Notes: generated from the letters alone by a model not told the origin. Shown: positions 25,733 through 34,463, numbered from the stretch's first letter. The stretch is 64,000 nucleotides of DNA from CAVSRC01 sp963743015 (GCA_963743015.1 CAVUOD010000033.1:121623-185622), one strand, 5' to 3'. A program made the numbers and translations.

Positions 25733-27721
25733 TCAGTTCTTCGCCACGGTCGGGCTCACCGGCATGATGAAGACCTGGCCGGGATAGATCCAATGCGGGT
25801 TGCGGATCTGGTCCTTGTTGGCCTGGTAGAGCGTCGACCAGGTGATGCCCCGCCCCCAGTTGCTGCGGGCGATGCGCCACAGGTTGTCGCCCCTCTTGAT
25901 GATCACGGTGTGGACCTGAGGCAACTGAGCCGACGCATCCGCACCCGGTGCAGCGCCGGTGTCGCCCGACGCCTTCAGGCTGGCGACATTGATCTCGCGC
26001 TGGAACGGCACCTCGGCCCGGGCGATGACGCTGCCATCCGACCCGGACACCTGATCGGCGCGCACGCTGTAGCTGCCTGGCGCAACCTCATGGTGGGTCT
26101 CCACCAGCCAGGTCCCGGACGGCGACGGTTTGGCTTCGCCGACCGGCTGATCGTTGAGATAGACACGCACGGTCTGGTCGGTCTTGGCCGTGCCGGCGAC
26201 ATAGAGCGTGCCGGCGGTATCGGCCTCGACGGCCGACACGGCAACCTCCGGCGTCGGCGGAGCCGGCTTGGCCGGTGGCGCCTGCTCGGCGGCTGCGGGC
26301 GCCGCCGGCTTCTCGGCCGGTGCGCCGGCGGCGGCAGCGGGCTGCTCGGCGGCCGGGGCAGCGGCAGAACCGGCCGGCGCCGATCCGGCAGTGCCGGGCT
26401 GGGCCGGCGGCGATTGGAGATCCGGAGACTGGGCTGCCGGAGATTTCGGTTCGAGTGTCGCCACCTCACCACCGGTTTTCGGCGGTTCCGGCTGCGTCGG
26501 GGCAGCCGCCGGTGCTCCGCCGGCGGACTCACCGGCAGCAGCCACCTGCTCGCCACCAGAGGCGGCAGGCTCCTTGGCCTTCGGCAGCTCGAGCACGCGG
26601 CTCGGCTGATCGGGTGAATTCAGCACCACAAGGACGTCCTTGGAGCCCGGCTCGGGCACCTGCACCGCCACCCGCTGGTCGGAGAGCATGGAGACCCCTC
26701 CGTCCTTCGAAGTGGTGCGGATTGCGAGGTCGTGAGTGCCGGGACGGAGAGCGTTGTCGAGCGCCAGGGCCCAATCGCCCTGATCGTTGGCGGTCGCCGT
26801 GGCGATGACGGCAGCGCCATCGAGCACCTCAACCTTGGAGCCGGGCGCGGCCTGTCCGGCAACGACCGTCTCGCCGGTCGGCTCGACGCGGACCACATCA
26901 AAGGTCGGAACCACCGAGGGCGGCGCAGCCGCGGTCGGTGCAGCCGTGGTCGGTGCAGCGGTAGCCGGCGGCGCGGCAGAGGTCGGCGGCGGCTCTGCAG
27001 TGGCGACCTGCTGCTCGGTGGTCGGCGCAGGGGCTTCGGCAGCCGGCGGCGCGGCAGAGGCCGGCGGCGGCTCTGCAGTGGCGACCTGCTGCTCGGTGGT
27101 CGGCGCAGGGGCCTCGGCAGCCGGCGGCGCGGCGTTCGCCTGATCGGCCGGTGGCGTGCCCGTCGCAGCGGCAGGCGCAGGCGTTGCAGCGGACGGCGCA
27201 GGCGTCTCTGGCGTGGGCGCGGCGGCCATCTGGTTGTCGGCACCGGGCGTTGCTGCGCCGGCTGCGGGCGCCGCTTGTCCGGCGGCCGGCGACGGCTGGT
27301 TGGCCGCGGCTTCGGCCGGGGCGTTGCCGGCTGGCGCCGGAGTTTCGGCCGCAGGCGCCGGGGTTTCGGCCGCAGGCGTCGGGGTTTCGGCCGCGGTCGG
27401 CGGGTTCGCCGGGGCGGCGGCCATGCTGTTGTCGGAGGCGGCCGGCGCGGACGGCGCTTGGGCGGTGCTGTCAGCAGCGGCGGGCGCGGACGGCGCCTCG
27501 GCCGCTTGATCGCCAGCAGCCGGTGCCGGCTGGCTCTCCGCCGGCGCGGCAGGCTGGACGGCAGCCTGGTCGCCGGGCGGCGCCGACTGCTCGGTTGCCG
27601 CCGGTGCGGAGGCGACCAATTCCTTTGCCCGGTTCTGGACCAGCTCGTAATAGCTGAGCCCGCCAACCAGCAGGATGGCGACGATGAAAACGATCAGACC
27701 GCTCAGTCGGTTATTCTTCAT
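25733..27721 (-). CDS. Membrane-anchored Ala/Pro-rich protein with C-terminal LysM domain
   Basis: Start ATG 27721 gives 662 residues. A single N-terminal transmembrane helix (LIVFIVAILLVGGLSYYELV, residues about 8-27) anchors the protein. Residues about 30-280 are a low-complexity region of Ala, Pro, Glu and Thr with tandem repeats. Two or more bacterial immunoglobulin-like segments follow (PTGETVVAGQAAPGSKVEV and a later AGTLYVAGTAKTDQTVRVYL). The end is a LysM domain (VIIKRGDNLWRIARSNWG, YQANKDQIRNPHWIYPGQVF), which binds peptidoglycan. The layout resembles rhizobial cell-envelope LysM proteins; exact role unknown. Confidence 0.85.
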   Translation of the reverse strand: MKNNRLSGLIVFIVAILLVGGLSYYELVQNRAKELVASAPAATEQSAPPGDQAAVQPAAPAESQPAPAAGDQAAEAPSAPAAADSTAQAPSAPAASDNSMAAAPANPPTAAETPTPAAETPAPAAETPAPAGNAPAEAAANQPSPAAGQAAPAAGAATPGADNQMAAAPTPETPAPSAATPAPAAATGTPPADQANAAPPAAEAPAPTTEQQVATAEPPPASAAPPAAEAPAPTTEQQVATAEPPPTSAAPPATAAPTTAAPTAAAPPSVVPTFDVVRVEPTGETVVAGQAAPGSKVEVLDGAAVIATATANDQGDWALALDNALRPGTHDLAIRTTSKDGGVSMLSDQRVAVQVPEPGSKDVLVVLNSPDQPSRVLELPKAKEPAASGGEQVAAAGESAGGAPAAAPTQPEPPKTGGEVATLEPKSPAAQSPDLQSPPAQPGTAGSAPAGSAAAPAAEQPAAAAGAPAEKPAAPAAAEQAPPAKPAPPTPEVAVSAVEADTAGTLYVAGTAKTDQTVRVYLNDQPVGEAKPSPSGTWLVETHHEVAPGSYSVRADQVSGSDGSVIARAEVPFQREINVASLKASGDTGAAPGADASAQLPQVHTVIIKRGDNLWRIARSNWGRGITWSTLYQANKDQIRNPHWIYPGQVFIMPVSPTVAKN
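26971..27126. repeat. Two tandem 78-bp direct repeats within the LysM protein gene
   Basis: Units 26971-27048 and 27049-27126 differ at only a couple of bases. Each encodes 26 residues of the low-complexity linker (core TTEQQVATAEPPP). The length is a multiple of three, so copy-number changes would keep the frame. The high identity suggests recent duplication or homogenisation. Confidence 0.88.
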
Positions 27722-27846
27722 ATGACACCCGATATGGCGGCAGCCCGCCCCGGCGACTGTAGGACCGGGCTGCGCGGGCCACAAGGTTCGTCGCCGGCGT
27801 TTGCGCCAAGCTTGACGGGCGACCTTGTGCGATGCAACACAAGCTT

Positions 27847-28464
27847 ATGGCCGAATTGAGAAGCATCTGCGTCTATTGCGGCGCCAATACTGGCGCGCGG
27901 CCGGATTATGCCGACGCAGCCGAGGCGCTCGGCCGGGCAATCGCCCGGTCCGGCACCCGTCTGGTCTATGGCGGCGGCGCGGTCGGCCTGATGGGCATCC
28001 TGGCGCGCGCGGCGATGGCCGCCGGTGGCCCGGTGACCGGCATTATTCCGCAGTTCCTCAAGGACCGCGAGCTGATGCTGCGCGAGGTGAGCGATCTCAT
28101 CGTCACCGCCGACATGCACGAGCGCAAGCGGCTGATGTTCGATCGCGCGGACGCCTTCGTGGCGCTGCCCGGCGGCATCGGAACGCTGGAAGAAGTGGTC
28201 GAGATGATGACCTGGGCGCAGCTCGACCAGCACGTCAAGCCGGTGCTCATCCTCAATCTCAGCGGCTTCTACGACCCGCTGGTTGCGCTCTTCCGCCGCA
28301 TGAACGAGGAAGGCTTCCTCAACAAGGGCTTCGCCGGCGGGCGCGACGACCTGCCGGTGACCTTCGTCGGCACGGTCGACGAGGTGATCCCGGCGATCCG
28401 GGCGGAACTGGCCCGCACGCCGCAGGCGGCGCTGGAAGCCGGCGACGGCGCCCGGCTGATGTAG
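27847..28464 (+). CDS. LOG family protein (cytokinin riboside 5'-monophosphate phosphoribohydrolase type)
   Basis: LOG-family proteins cleave ribose 5-phosphate from N6-modified or plain AMP. About 205 residues with a Rossmann fold: SICVYCGANTG at the start, VYGGGAVGLMG, the catalytic ERKRLMFDRADAFVALPGG and GGIGTLEEV (PGGxGTxxE signature, residues about 105-115). ATG 27847 is preferred by family N-termini; ATG 27832 in the same frame is possible. It converges on cimA with no gap between stop codons. In bacteria most LOG proteins have no proven role beyond nucleotide metabolism. Confidence 0.92.
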   Translation: MAELRSICVYCGANTGARPDYADAAEALGRAIARSGTRLVYGGGAVGLMGILARAAMAAGGPVTGIIPQFLKDRELMLREVSDLIVTADMHERKRLMFDRADAFVALPGGIGTLEEVVEMMTWAQLDQHVKPVLILNLSGFYDPLVALFRRMNEEGFLNKGFAGGRDDLPVTFVGTVDEVIPAIRAELARTPQAALEAGDGARLM

Positions 28465-30064
28465 TCAGGCGGGCTCCACCCCCGCCTTCAAGAGCTTGTA
28501 GACCACCAAATCGTAAAGCGCCTCGAAGGAGGCATCGACGACGTTCTCCGACACGCCGACGGTGAACCACGAATCGCCGGAGGAATCGCTCGAATTCGAT
28601 GAGCACGCGGGTCACCGCTTCGGTGCCGCCATTGAGGATACGCACCTTGTAGTCGGTCAGTTCGAGGTCGGCGATGACGTTGCGATAGGCGCCGAGATCC
28701 TTGCGCAAGGCACGGTCGAGCGCGTTCACCGGGCCGTTGCCTTCCGCCACGGTGAGCACGCGCTCTCCGCCGATCACGGTCTTGACCACGGCCTGCGAGA
28801 CCGAGACCAGCTTGCCGAGCGCATTGTGGCGGCGCTCGACGGTGACGCTGAAGCCTTCCACCTCGAAATAGTCGGGAACGCTGCCCAGCACGCGTCGCGC
28901 CAGCAGTTCGAAGGAGGCGCCCGCCCCCTCATAGGAATAGCCGACCGACTCGCGGTCCTTGACCTCGCGCAGCAGCGTATCGAGGCGCTTGTCGTCCTTT
29001 TTCACCTCCAGCCCCATGCGGGCGAGTTCGGCCAGAATGTTCGCCTTGCCGGCCTGATCAGAAACCAGGATGTGGCGGCGATTGCCGACCGCGTCGGGCA
29101 CGACGTGCTCGTAGGTCTTCGGGTCCTTGGCGATGGCCGAGGCATGAATGCCGGCCTTGGTGGTGAAGGCGCTGGCGCCGACATAGGCTGCCTGCCGGTT
29201 GGGGGCGCGATTGAGCAGTTCGTCGAAGCGGCGGGAGAGCGCGGTGAGGCCCTTGAGCCCGTCGATGCCGACGCCGGTCTCGAAGCGGTCGGCATAGGCC
29301 GGCTTGAGCAGCAGCGTCGGGATCAGCGAGATCAGGCTGGCATTGCCGCAGCGCTCGCCGATGCCGTTGAGCGTGCCCTGGATCTGGCGGGCGCCGGCGC
29401 GCACCGCCGCCAGCGAATTGGCGACCGCCTGTTCGGTGTCGTTGTGGGCATGGATGCCGAGGTGATCGCCCGGCACGGCCTTGGCCACCTCGGTGACGAT
29501 CGCCTCCACCTCCTCGGGCAGCGTGCCGCCATTGGTGTCGCACAGCACCACCCAGCGGGCGCCGGCTTCATAGGCGGCCTTGGCACAGGCCAGCGCATAG
29601 GCCGGGTTGGCCTTGTAGCCGTCGAAGAAGTGCTCGGCGTCGAGCAGCACCTCCCTGCCCGCCGCGCGCGCCGCCACCACCGACTGGCGGATGCCGTCGA
29701 GGTTCTCCTCGTCGGTTGCGCCGAGCGCGACGCGGACGTGATAGTCCCAGGTCTTGGCGACGAAGCAGATGGCATCGGCATGGGCGTCGATGAGGGCGCG
29801 CAGGCCGGGATCGTTGGATACGCTCACCCCGGCGCGCTTGGTCATGCCGAAGGCCGTGAAGGCGGCACGGCTGGTGCGCTTCGCCTCGAAGAAGGCGGTG
29901 TCGGTCGGGTTGGCGCCGGGATAGCCGCCCTCGACATAGTCGATGCCGAGTTCATCCAGCAGGCCGGCGATCAGGATCTTGTCTTCCAGCGTGAAGTCGA
30001 TGCCGTTGGTCTGGGCACCGTCGCGCAAGGTGGTGTCGAAGAGATACAGCCGTTCCTTACTCAT
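28465..30064 (-). CDS. cimA: Citramalate synthase, one C-terminal frameshift
   Basis: CimA condenses pyruvate with acetyl-CoA to (R)-citramalate, feeding a threonine-independent route to isoleucine. The protein of about 532 residues has the HMGL/DRE-TIM barrel start LFDTTLRDGAQTNG, metal-binding HAHND, CDTNGG and LNGIGERCGNAS, and a C-terminal LeuA-type regulatory domain. The last 40 residues are in another frame: after RVLIEFER (near 28590) the true end continues as SSGDSWFTVGVSENVVDASF to a TGA at 28465. The break is one missing base. The gene is last in a chain of overlapping genes beginning with cysS. Confidence 0.88.
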
Positions 30065-30182
30065 CTTTCCATTCCTCGGCGCGCGACGGTTCCTGTTGGT
30101 CTTGTCCGTCCTCGGCGCGAAGCGCCTGCGGGCGGACGGGCACTTCGGTAGTGTCGAACAGATAGAGACGCTCTTTGCTCAT
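30057..30182 (-). CDS. 41-codon leader ORF duplicating the CimA N-terminus
   Basis: This small frame starts at ATG 30182 and its first 12 residues, MSKERLYLFDTT, are identical to those of CimA just downstream, although 7 of the 12 codons differ at the third base. It then diverges to EVPVRPQALRAEDG and a Gln/Glu/Arg-rich end. It overlaps the third GFA gene by four bases (ATGA) and the cimA start by eight (ATGAGTAA), so it could couple translation from one to the other. A hairpin (30104-30137, arms GTCCG/CGGAC and GGCGC/GCGCC) lies within it. Whether the peptide itself matters is unknown. Confidence 0.55.
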   Translation of the reverse strand: MSKERLYLFDTTEVPVRPQALRAEDGQDQQEPSRAEEWKDE

Positions 30183-30676
30183 GGCGTTGCTCGGGCCGCT
30201 GGCGGCCACTCCTTGGTATCGTGATCCGGGTGCTGGTGGTTGGCGCGGGCGATGGCCGCCGCCTTCTCCGGCACGTCCTCTTCGGTGGTCTTTTCGCCGG
30301 GGAGCGTCGCCAGGGCGGCGAAGTAAGGCAGCCGCCCCTCGATGCCGTATTGCATGGCGGGCGCGACCTTCGCCGGCTCGTCGAGCGAGCCGATGGCGAT
30401 GGCGATGCGTGGGCTGTCGACATAATGGAAGGTGAGCGGCGTGCCGCAATTGCTGCAGAAGCCGCGCTCGGTCTGATCCGAGCTCTTGAAGATCGACAGT
30501 GCGCCGCGCGTGATCTCGAAGCGCGCCACCGACAGACCGGTCAGCGGCGCGAAGAAGGAGCCGAAGGCCTTCTGGCACATGCGGCAGTGGCAGATGTGCG
30601 GGTCGGTCGGCGGCTCATGCAGGGCGTAGCGCACGGCACCGCACTGGCAGCCGCCGGTGAGACGGAACGCGGTCAT
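30179..30676 (-). CDS. GFA/CENP-V family zinc protein, copy 3
   Basis: The 165-residue protein belongs to the GFA family (named for glutathione-dependent formaldehyde-activating enzyme), a zinc-binding beta fold. Conserved cysteines are in GGCQCGAVRY (residues 8-17), ICHCRMCQKAFGSF (about 29-42) and GFCSNCGTPL (about 72-81). It is very similar to copy 2 (same EPPTxPHICHCRMCQKAFGSFFAP and EKTTEED blocks). It overlaps copy 2 and the leader ORF by four bases each. Most GFA proteins have no proven substrate; a link to cysteine or thiol chemistry is only suggested by cysS upstream. Confidence 0.88.
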   Translation of the reverse strand: MTAFRLTGGCQCGAVRYALHEPPTDPHICHCRMCQKAFGSFFAPLTGLSVARFEITRGALSIFKSSDQTERGFCSNCGTPLTFHYVDSPRIAIAIGSLDEPAKVAPAMQYGIEGRLPYFAALATLPGEKTTEEDVPEKAAAIARANHQHPDHDTKEWPPAARATP

Positions 30677-31170
30677 CGGGCGGGGCCTCCGGGGAGCGGC
30701 CAGACGGCCGTATCGTGGTCGGGATGCTGGTGGCTGGAGCGGGCGATGGCCACCGCCTTTTCCGGCATGTCCTCTTCGGTGGTCTTCGAGGCAGGGATCG
30801 TTGCCAGAGCGGCGAAGTAGGGCAGCCGGCTCTCGACGCCGTATTGATACGCAGGGACGATCTGCGCCGGCTCGTCGAGCGAGCCGATCGACACGCAGAT
30901 GTCCGCGTCGTTGTCGTCCTGGATCGTCAGCGGCGTGCCGCAGGTGCGGCAGAAGCCGCGCTCGGAGATGTCCGAACTCTTGAAGATGGCGAGTTCGCCG
31001 CGGGTGATTTCGAAGGCCGCGACGGAGACGTGGAAGAACGGCGCGAAGAAGGAGCCGAAGGCCTTCTGGCACATGCGGCAATGACAGATGTGCGGGCCGG
31101 TCGGCGGCTCGTGCAGCGCGTAACGCACGGCACCGCACTGGCAGCCGCCGGTCATGCGGAACTCAGCCAT
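30673..31170 (-). CDS. GFA/CENP-V family zinc protein, copy 2
   Basis: A 165-residue GFA protein starting at ATG 31170. Zinc-ligand motifs are GGCQCGAVRY, ICHCRMCQKAFGSF and GFCRTCGTPL, all complete. Close to copy 3 over its full length, which points to local duplication. Its ATG overlaps the end of copy 1 by eight bases and its stop overlaps the start of copy 3 (ATGA). It ends with the shared DHDTAVWP-type tail seen in all three copies. Confidence 0.88.
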   Translation of the reverse strand: MAEFRMTGGCQCGAVRYALHEPPTGPHICHCRMCQKAFGSFFAPFFHVSVAAFEITRGELAIFKSSDISERGFCRTCGTPLTIQDDNDADICVSIGSLDEPAQIVPAYQYGVESRLPYFAALATIPASKTTEEDMPEKAVAIARSSHQHPDHDTAVWPLPGGPAR

Positions 31171-31642
31171 GGTGTCGCTCCTGTGGCGGCCAGACCGCCG
31201 TGTCGTGGTCGGGATGCTGATAACTGACGATGGTGGCCTTGAAGGCTTCCGGGCCCGGCTCGGCGACCGGATCGCGGAAAGGCAGCGCCGACAGACCATC
31301 GACGAAGGACAGCCTGTCGGCGGGGTTCGCCTGGATGGTCGGCGCGGCGCGCTCGGGATCGTCGAAGGCGCCGATGGCGAGCTCGATGCCGCCTTCATAT
31401 TCGTAGGTGAGCGGCGTGCCGCATTCGGCGCAGAAGCCGCGGCGCACCTTGTTCGAACTCTGGAAATGCTTGGGTGCGCCGCGCGTCCAGGCGAGGTCAT
31501 GGGCGGTGACCAGCGGCCCGTAGAAGCCGCCGAAGGCCTTCTGACACATGCGGCAATGGCAGATCGAGCCGCGCCCGAGTCTTTCGACCCGGAAACGCAC
31601 GGCACCGCACTGACAGCCGCCGGTCAGAGGCCCTTGGCTCAT
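31163..31642 (-). CDS. GFA/CENP-V family zinc protein, copy 1
   Basis: A 159-residue GFA protein and the most divergent of the three: GGCQCGAVRFRVER, ICHCRMCQKAFGGF and GFCAECGTPLTY hold the expected zinc cysteines, but the middle and the substrate-facing loops (RGAPKHFQSSNKVRR) differ from copies 2 and 3. The tail YQHPDHDTAVWPPQ is shared. The ATG at 31642 overlaps the stop of the VOC gene (ATGA). Confidence 0.88.
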   Translation of the reverse strand: MSQGPLTGGCQCGAVRFRVERLGRGSICHCRMCQKAFGGFYGPLVTAHDLAWTRGAPKHFQSSNKVRRGFCAECGTPLTYEYEGGIELAIGAFDDPERAAPTIQANPADRLSFVDGLSALPFRDPVAEPGPEAFKATIVSYQHPDHDTAVWPPQERHHG

Positions 31643-32253
31643 CGCTTCGTCTTCCGTCCGCGGCCGACGGGCTTGCGCACGACCTTCTTCTTCGCCGGTG
31701 CCTTCTTGACGACCTTGCGGGCCGGCTTCTTGGCGGCGGCTTTCTTCGCCACCGCTTTCTTCTTCACGACCTTCTTCTTGGCAACCTTCTTGGCGGCCTT
31801 CTTCGCCACCTTCTTGCGCTTGGGCGCCGCAGCCTGGCGCGCGGCCGCGTTCAGTTCGGCCAGCGAAGAGTGGCAGACGGCCTCGATATTGTGTCCGTCG
31901 GGGTCGAGCACGAAGGCGCCGTAATAGTTGGCGTGATAGTGCAGGCGCAGGCCGGGCGGGCCGTTGTCGGTGCCGCCGGCTTCCATGGCGGCGGCATAGA
32001 ACTCGTCCACCTGTTCGCGCGTCTCGGTGCGGAAGGCGACATGCAGATGCGGCGCGGTCTTGTCGCCGGTCGAGATCCAGAAGAACGGCTTGCCCGCGAC
32101 ACCGAGCCCGGCGGCGGCGAAGGGGCCGATGGTGCCGTAGGGGAACTCCATGATGACACCGCCATCGAGCGGCTTCAGCGCCGCCAGGTAGAAGGCCTTG
32201 GAACGCTCGTAGTCGGATACGCTCAGTCCGATGTGGTCGATTTCAATGGTCAT
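31639..32253 (-). CDS. VOC (glyoxalase-like) protein with lysine/alanine-rich histone H1-like tail
   Basis: Residues 1-130 form one VOC/glyoxalase domain (IDHIGLSVSDYERSKAFYLAAL at the start, HLHVAFR, YYGAFVLDPDGHNIEAVCH), with metal-ligand candidates H, H and E in the usual places. Residues about 145-204 are a tail of KKVAKKAAKK-type repeats ending GRGRKTKR, which resembles bacterial histone H1-like proteins and could bind DNA or membranes. A VOC domain normally ends near residue 130, so the tail is an extra module. It overlaps cysS upstream and GFA copy 1 downstream (both ATGA). Substrate unknown. Confidence 0.85.
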   Translation of the reverse strand: MTIEIDHIGLSVSDYERSKAFYLAALKPLDGGVIMEFPYGTIGPFAAAGLGVAGKPFFWISTGDKTAPHLHVAFRTETREQVDEFYAAAMEAGGTDNGPPGLRLHYHANYYGAFVLDPDGHNIEAVCHSSLAELNAAARQAAAPKRKKVAKKAAKKVAKKKVVKKKAVAKKAAAKKPARKVVKKAPAKKKVVRKPVGRGRKTKR

Positions 32254-33714
32254 CGCTTCACCTCCCAGGTGGTCACGAGTTCACCGGTTGCGGGGTCCTT
32301 CGAATCCTTGAGCGCGATGCCCATGGCATCGAGCTCGGCACGGATGCGGTCTGCTTCTGCGTAGTTCTTCTCTTTGCGCGCGGCGGCGCGGGCGGCAATG
32401 AGCACGCTCGGCACTCGATCTTTCGATCGTCCAGTCGATATGCTCCACGGCGACAACATCGGCTGATGCCCAAGAAGGTGCATCGCGGCTCAATAGACCG
32501 ACCGCTATCACCGACCTTGCGCAGCGCGTGCATTCTAGCAATCGCAAGCGGTGTGTTGAGATCGTCCGACAGGGCTTCCGACGACCGACGGCGCATCGTC
32601 GCCTTGTCCTCCCGTGGTCACCGCTTCGTTCGTGCAACGAAGACCAGTCGTGCAGAACTTGTTCGGCTTCGGCGAGCGCCGACAGTGTCCAATCGATCGG
32701 CTGGCGATAGTGCGTCATGAGCATCGCGAAGCGCAGCACCGCGCCCGGCCAACTGCGGCCACCGAATTTGTCAGTGGCGAGCAGCTCGTTGATCGTGACG
32801 AAGTTGCCGAGCGACTTCGACATCTTCTCGCCCTCGACCTGCAGGAAGCCGTTGTGCAGCCAGTATCGGGCCATCAGCGGCGTGCCGTGGGCGCAGCGCG
32901 ACTGGGCGATCTCGTTCTCATGGTGGGGAAAGACGAGGTCGATGCCGCCGCCGTGGATGTCGAATTCGTGCGGATGGGCGCGGCCCTCGGGCGAGAGGCG
33001 GTCCTTCACTTCGTCCCACAGCCATTTGTCGGACATCGCCGAGCATTCGAGATGCCAGCCGGGACGGCCGGGCGTCGCGATGCCGGCCGGCGAGGGCCAG
33101 GCCGGCTCGCCGGGCTTCGACGGCTTCCACAGGACGAAGTCCATCGGGTCCTGCTTGTAGGGCGCCACCTCGACGCGGGCGCCGGCAACCATCTCGTCGA
33201 GCGTGCGGTTGGAGAGCTTGCCGTAGTCGGCCATCGCCGAGACGCGGAACAGCACATGGTCCTCGCCGACATAGGCAAAGCCCTTGGCGATGAGTTCCTC
33301 GATCATCGCCTTCATCTCGGCGATGTGCTGGGTGGCGCGCGGCTCGACCGTCGGCGGCAGGCAGCCGAGCGCCGCCACGTCCTCGTGGAACTGCCTGGTC
33401 GTGCGCTCGGTGACTTTCTGGATCGCCGCGTTCAGCGGCTCCTCGGGAAACGCCTCGCCGGCCCGCGCAATGATCTTGTCGTCCACGTCCGTGATGTTGC
33501 GGACATAGGTGACGTGCTCGGGCCCATAGAGATGCCGCAGCAGGCGGAAGAGCACGTCGAAGACGATCAGCGGCCGCGCATTGCCGATATGGGCGAAGTC
33601 GTAGACGGTGGGCCCGCATACATACATGCGCACATTGGCAGGATCGATCGGGACGAAGTCCTCCTTCGTCCGCGTCAGCGTGTTGTGCAGTCTCAGGCCC
33701 ATGTCGAACGTCAT
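32250..33714 (-). CDS. cysS: Cysteinyl-tRNA synthetase, several C-terminal frameshifts
   Basis: CysS attaches cysteine to tRNA-Cys. The catalytic half is intact in one frame: MYVCGPTVYDFAHIGNAR (zinc Cys33, HIGH-type HIGN), the zinc ligands in GWHLECSAM and HENEIAQ, and KMSKS in EGEKMSKSLGNF (about residue 297). From about 32650 the frame breaks at least three times; pieces of the anticodon-binding domain appear as EALSDDLNTPLAIARMHAL (near 32540) and KNYAEADRIRAELDAMGIALKD, ending VTTWEVKR at TGA 32250. The enzyme is essential, so errors in the sequence around 32400-32650 are far likelier than a dead gene. It heads the overlapping unit. Confidence 0.9.
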
Positions 33715-33892
33715 CCTCCGACCGCCGGCCGGGGAGCGTCTCGTCTTCAGGTGGGCAAAGAGAGGACGGCCTCAGCCAGCGCGCTTGCTAGCTGGTAATG
33801 ATCCCGCAAATGCAAATGGCGCGTGAAAGCGCGGTCATCCTCATGGGCGTTGCATTGACGCATTTGCCCGCAAAGGTCAAGCGGCCATTGCC

Positions 33893-34069
33893 GACCGCCC
33901 GCCGTTCAACTCGCCGCGACTGACGGCCGCGAAAGCGTTGCCGTGGCTGGATTTCCCCAGGGTGGATGAACGCGGCGCAACATCGCAGCCGGAGACCTCT
34001 CGTCCGGCGGCGGCGCGCCCCTAGGTTTCTGCAGACGGCTGGTGGGGCGACACCCGAACGGAGCCTGAC
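33893..34069 (+). promoter_or_regulatory. Long leader of the first small secreted protein gene (paralogous with leader at 34537-34711)
   Basis: About 175 bases before ATG 34070 align with the same distance before ATG 34712. Shared blocks, in the same order, include GTTCAACTYGCCGCGACTGACGG, GCGGCGCAASATCGCAGC, CTCTCGTC, CTAGGTTTC and GGAGCYTGWCATG. Conservation outside the coding part suggests either a shared regulated promoter and untranslated leader or a recent whole-unit duplication. The rest of 33715-33892 shows no gene. Confidence 0.6.
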
Positions 34070-34345
34070 ATGAAAACCCGTCTCACCGCCCTCGCCGTCC
34101 TTGCCGCTATCGTGGCCGTGCCCAGCGTCGCGTCTGCCGCCACCATGGGCGACAACGACACCTACGCCCGCCTGCCAGCGTCGGTTTCGGATGCACCGGT
34201 CATCGTGCCGCGCGACCGCTCGGCGACAGCCGCGCTGTTCAACGCGGAACGCGCCTACCTCGCCAATGCCTGCCCGTCGGTGCAGGCCAATCCCAACGCC
34301 TATTCCGGCACGCTGAACCGCTTCTGCAGCGAGCCGCGCGGCTGA
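34070..34345 (+). CDS. Small secreted protein with two cysteines, paralogue 1
   Basis: A 91-residue protein with a clear Sec signal peptide (RLTALAVLAAIVAVPSVASA, cleavage after ASA at about residue 23). The mature part of about 68 residues contains the pattern IVPRDRSATAALFNAERAYLA, CPSV and NRFCSE, with two cysteines that could form a disulfide in the periplasm. The same pattern occurs in the next gene. No known domain is recognised. ATG 34070 has GGAGCC ahead of it. Confidence 0.8.
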   Translation: MKTRLTALAVLAAIVAVPSVASAATMGDNDTYARLPASVSDAPVIVPRDRSATAALFNAERAYLANACPSVQANPNAYSGTLNRFCSEPRG

Positions 34346-34434
34346 AGCCCAGACGAACGCGGGAGGAGAAGGACGGACGCCCGTTCACCGCCTTGACCGA
34401 TGCGACGAGCGCCCGCCCTGCCCCTGCCCGGATC

Positions 34435-34463
34435 GACGGCCATGGCCCACGGCCATGGCCGTC
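34435..34463. terminator. Perfect 13-bp hairpin between the two small secreted protein genes
   Basis: GACGGCCATGGCC (34435-34447) pairs perfectly with GGCCATGGCCGTC (34451-34463) around the loop CAC. It starts 90 bases after the first gene stops. No T run follows, so it may be a Rho-dependent or RNA-stabilising structure rather than a standard intrinsic terminator. The remaining 34346-34536 sequence shows no gene. Confidence 0.6.

Noticed and set aside
30057..30182. Leader ORF as a classical amino-acid attenuator for cimA
   Set aside because: It has no run of Ile, Leu or Val codons, and no alternative terminator with T run follows the hairpin.
32250..32650. Programmed frameshifting in cysS
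   Set aside because: Several breaks occur without slippery sequences, and cysS is not known to be recoded; sequence error is simpler.
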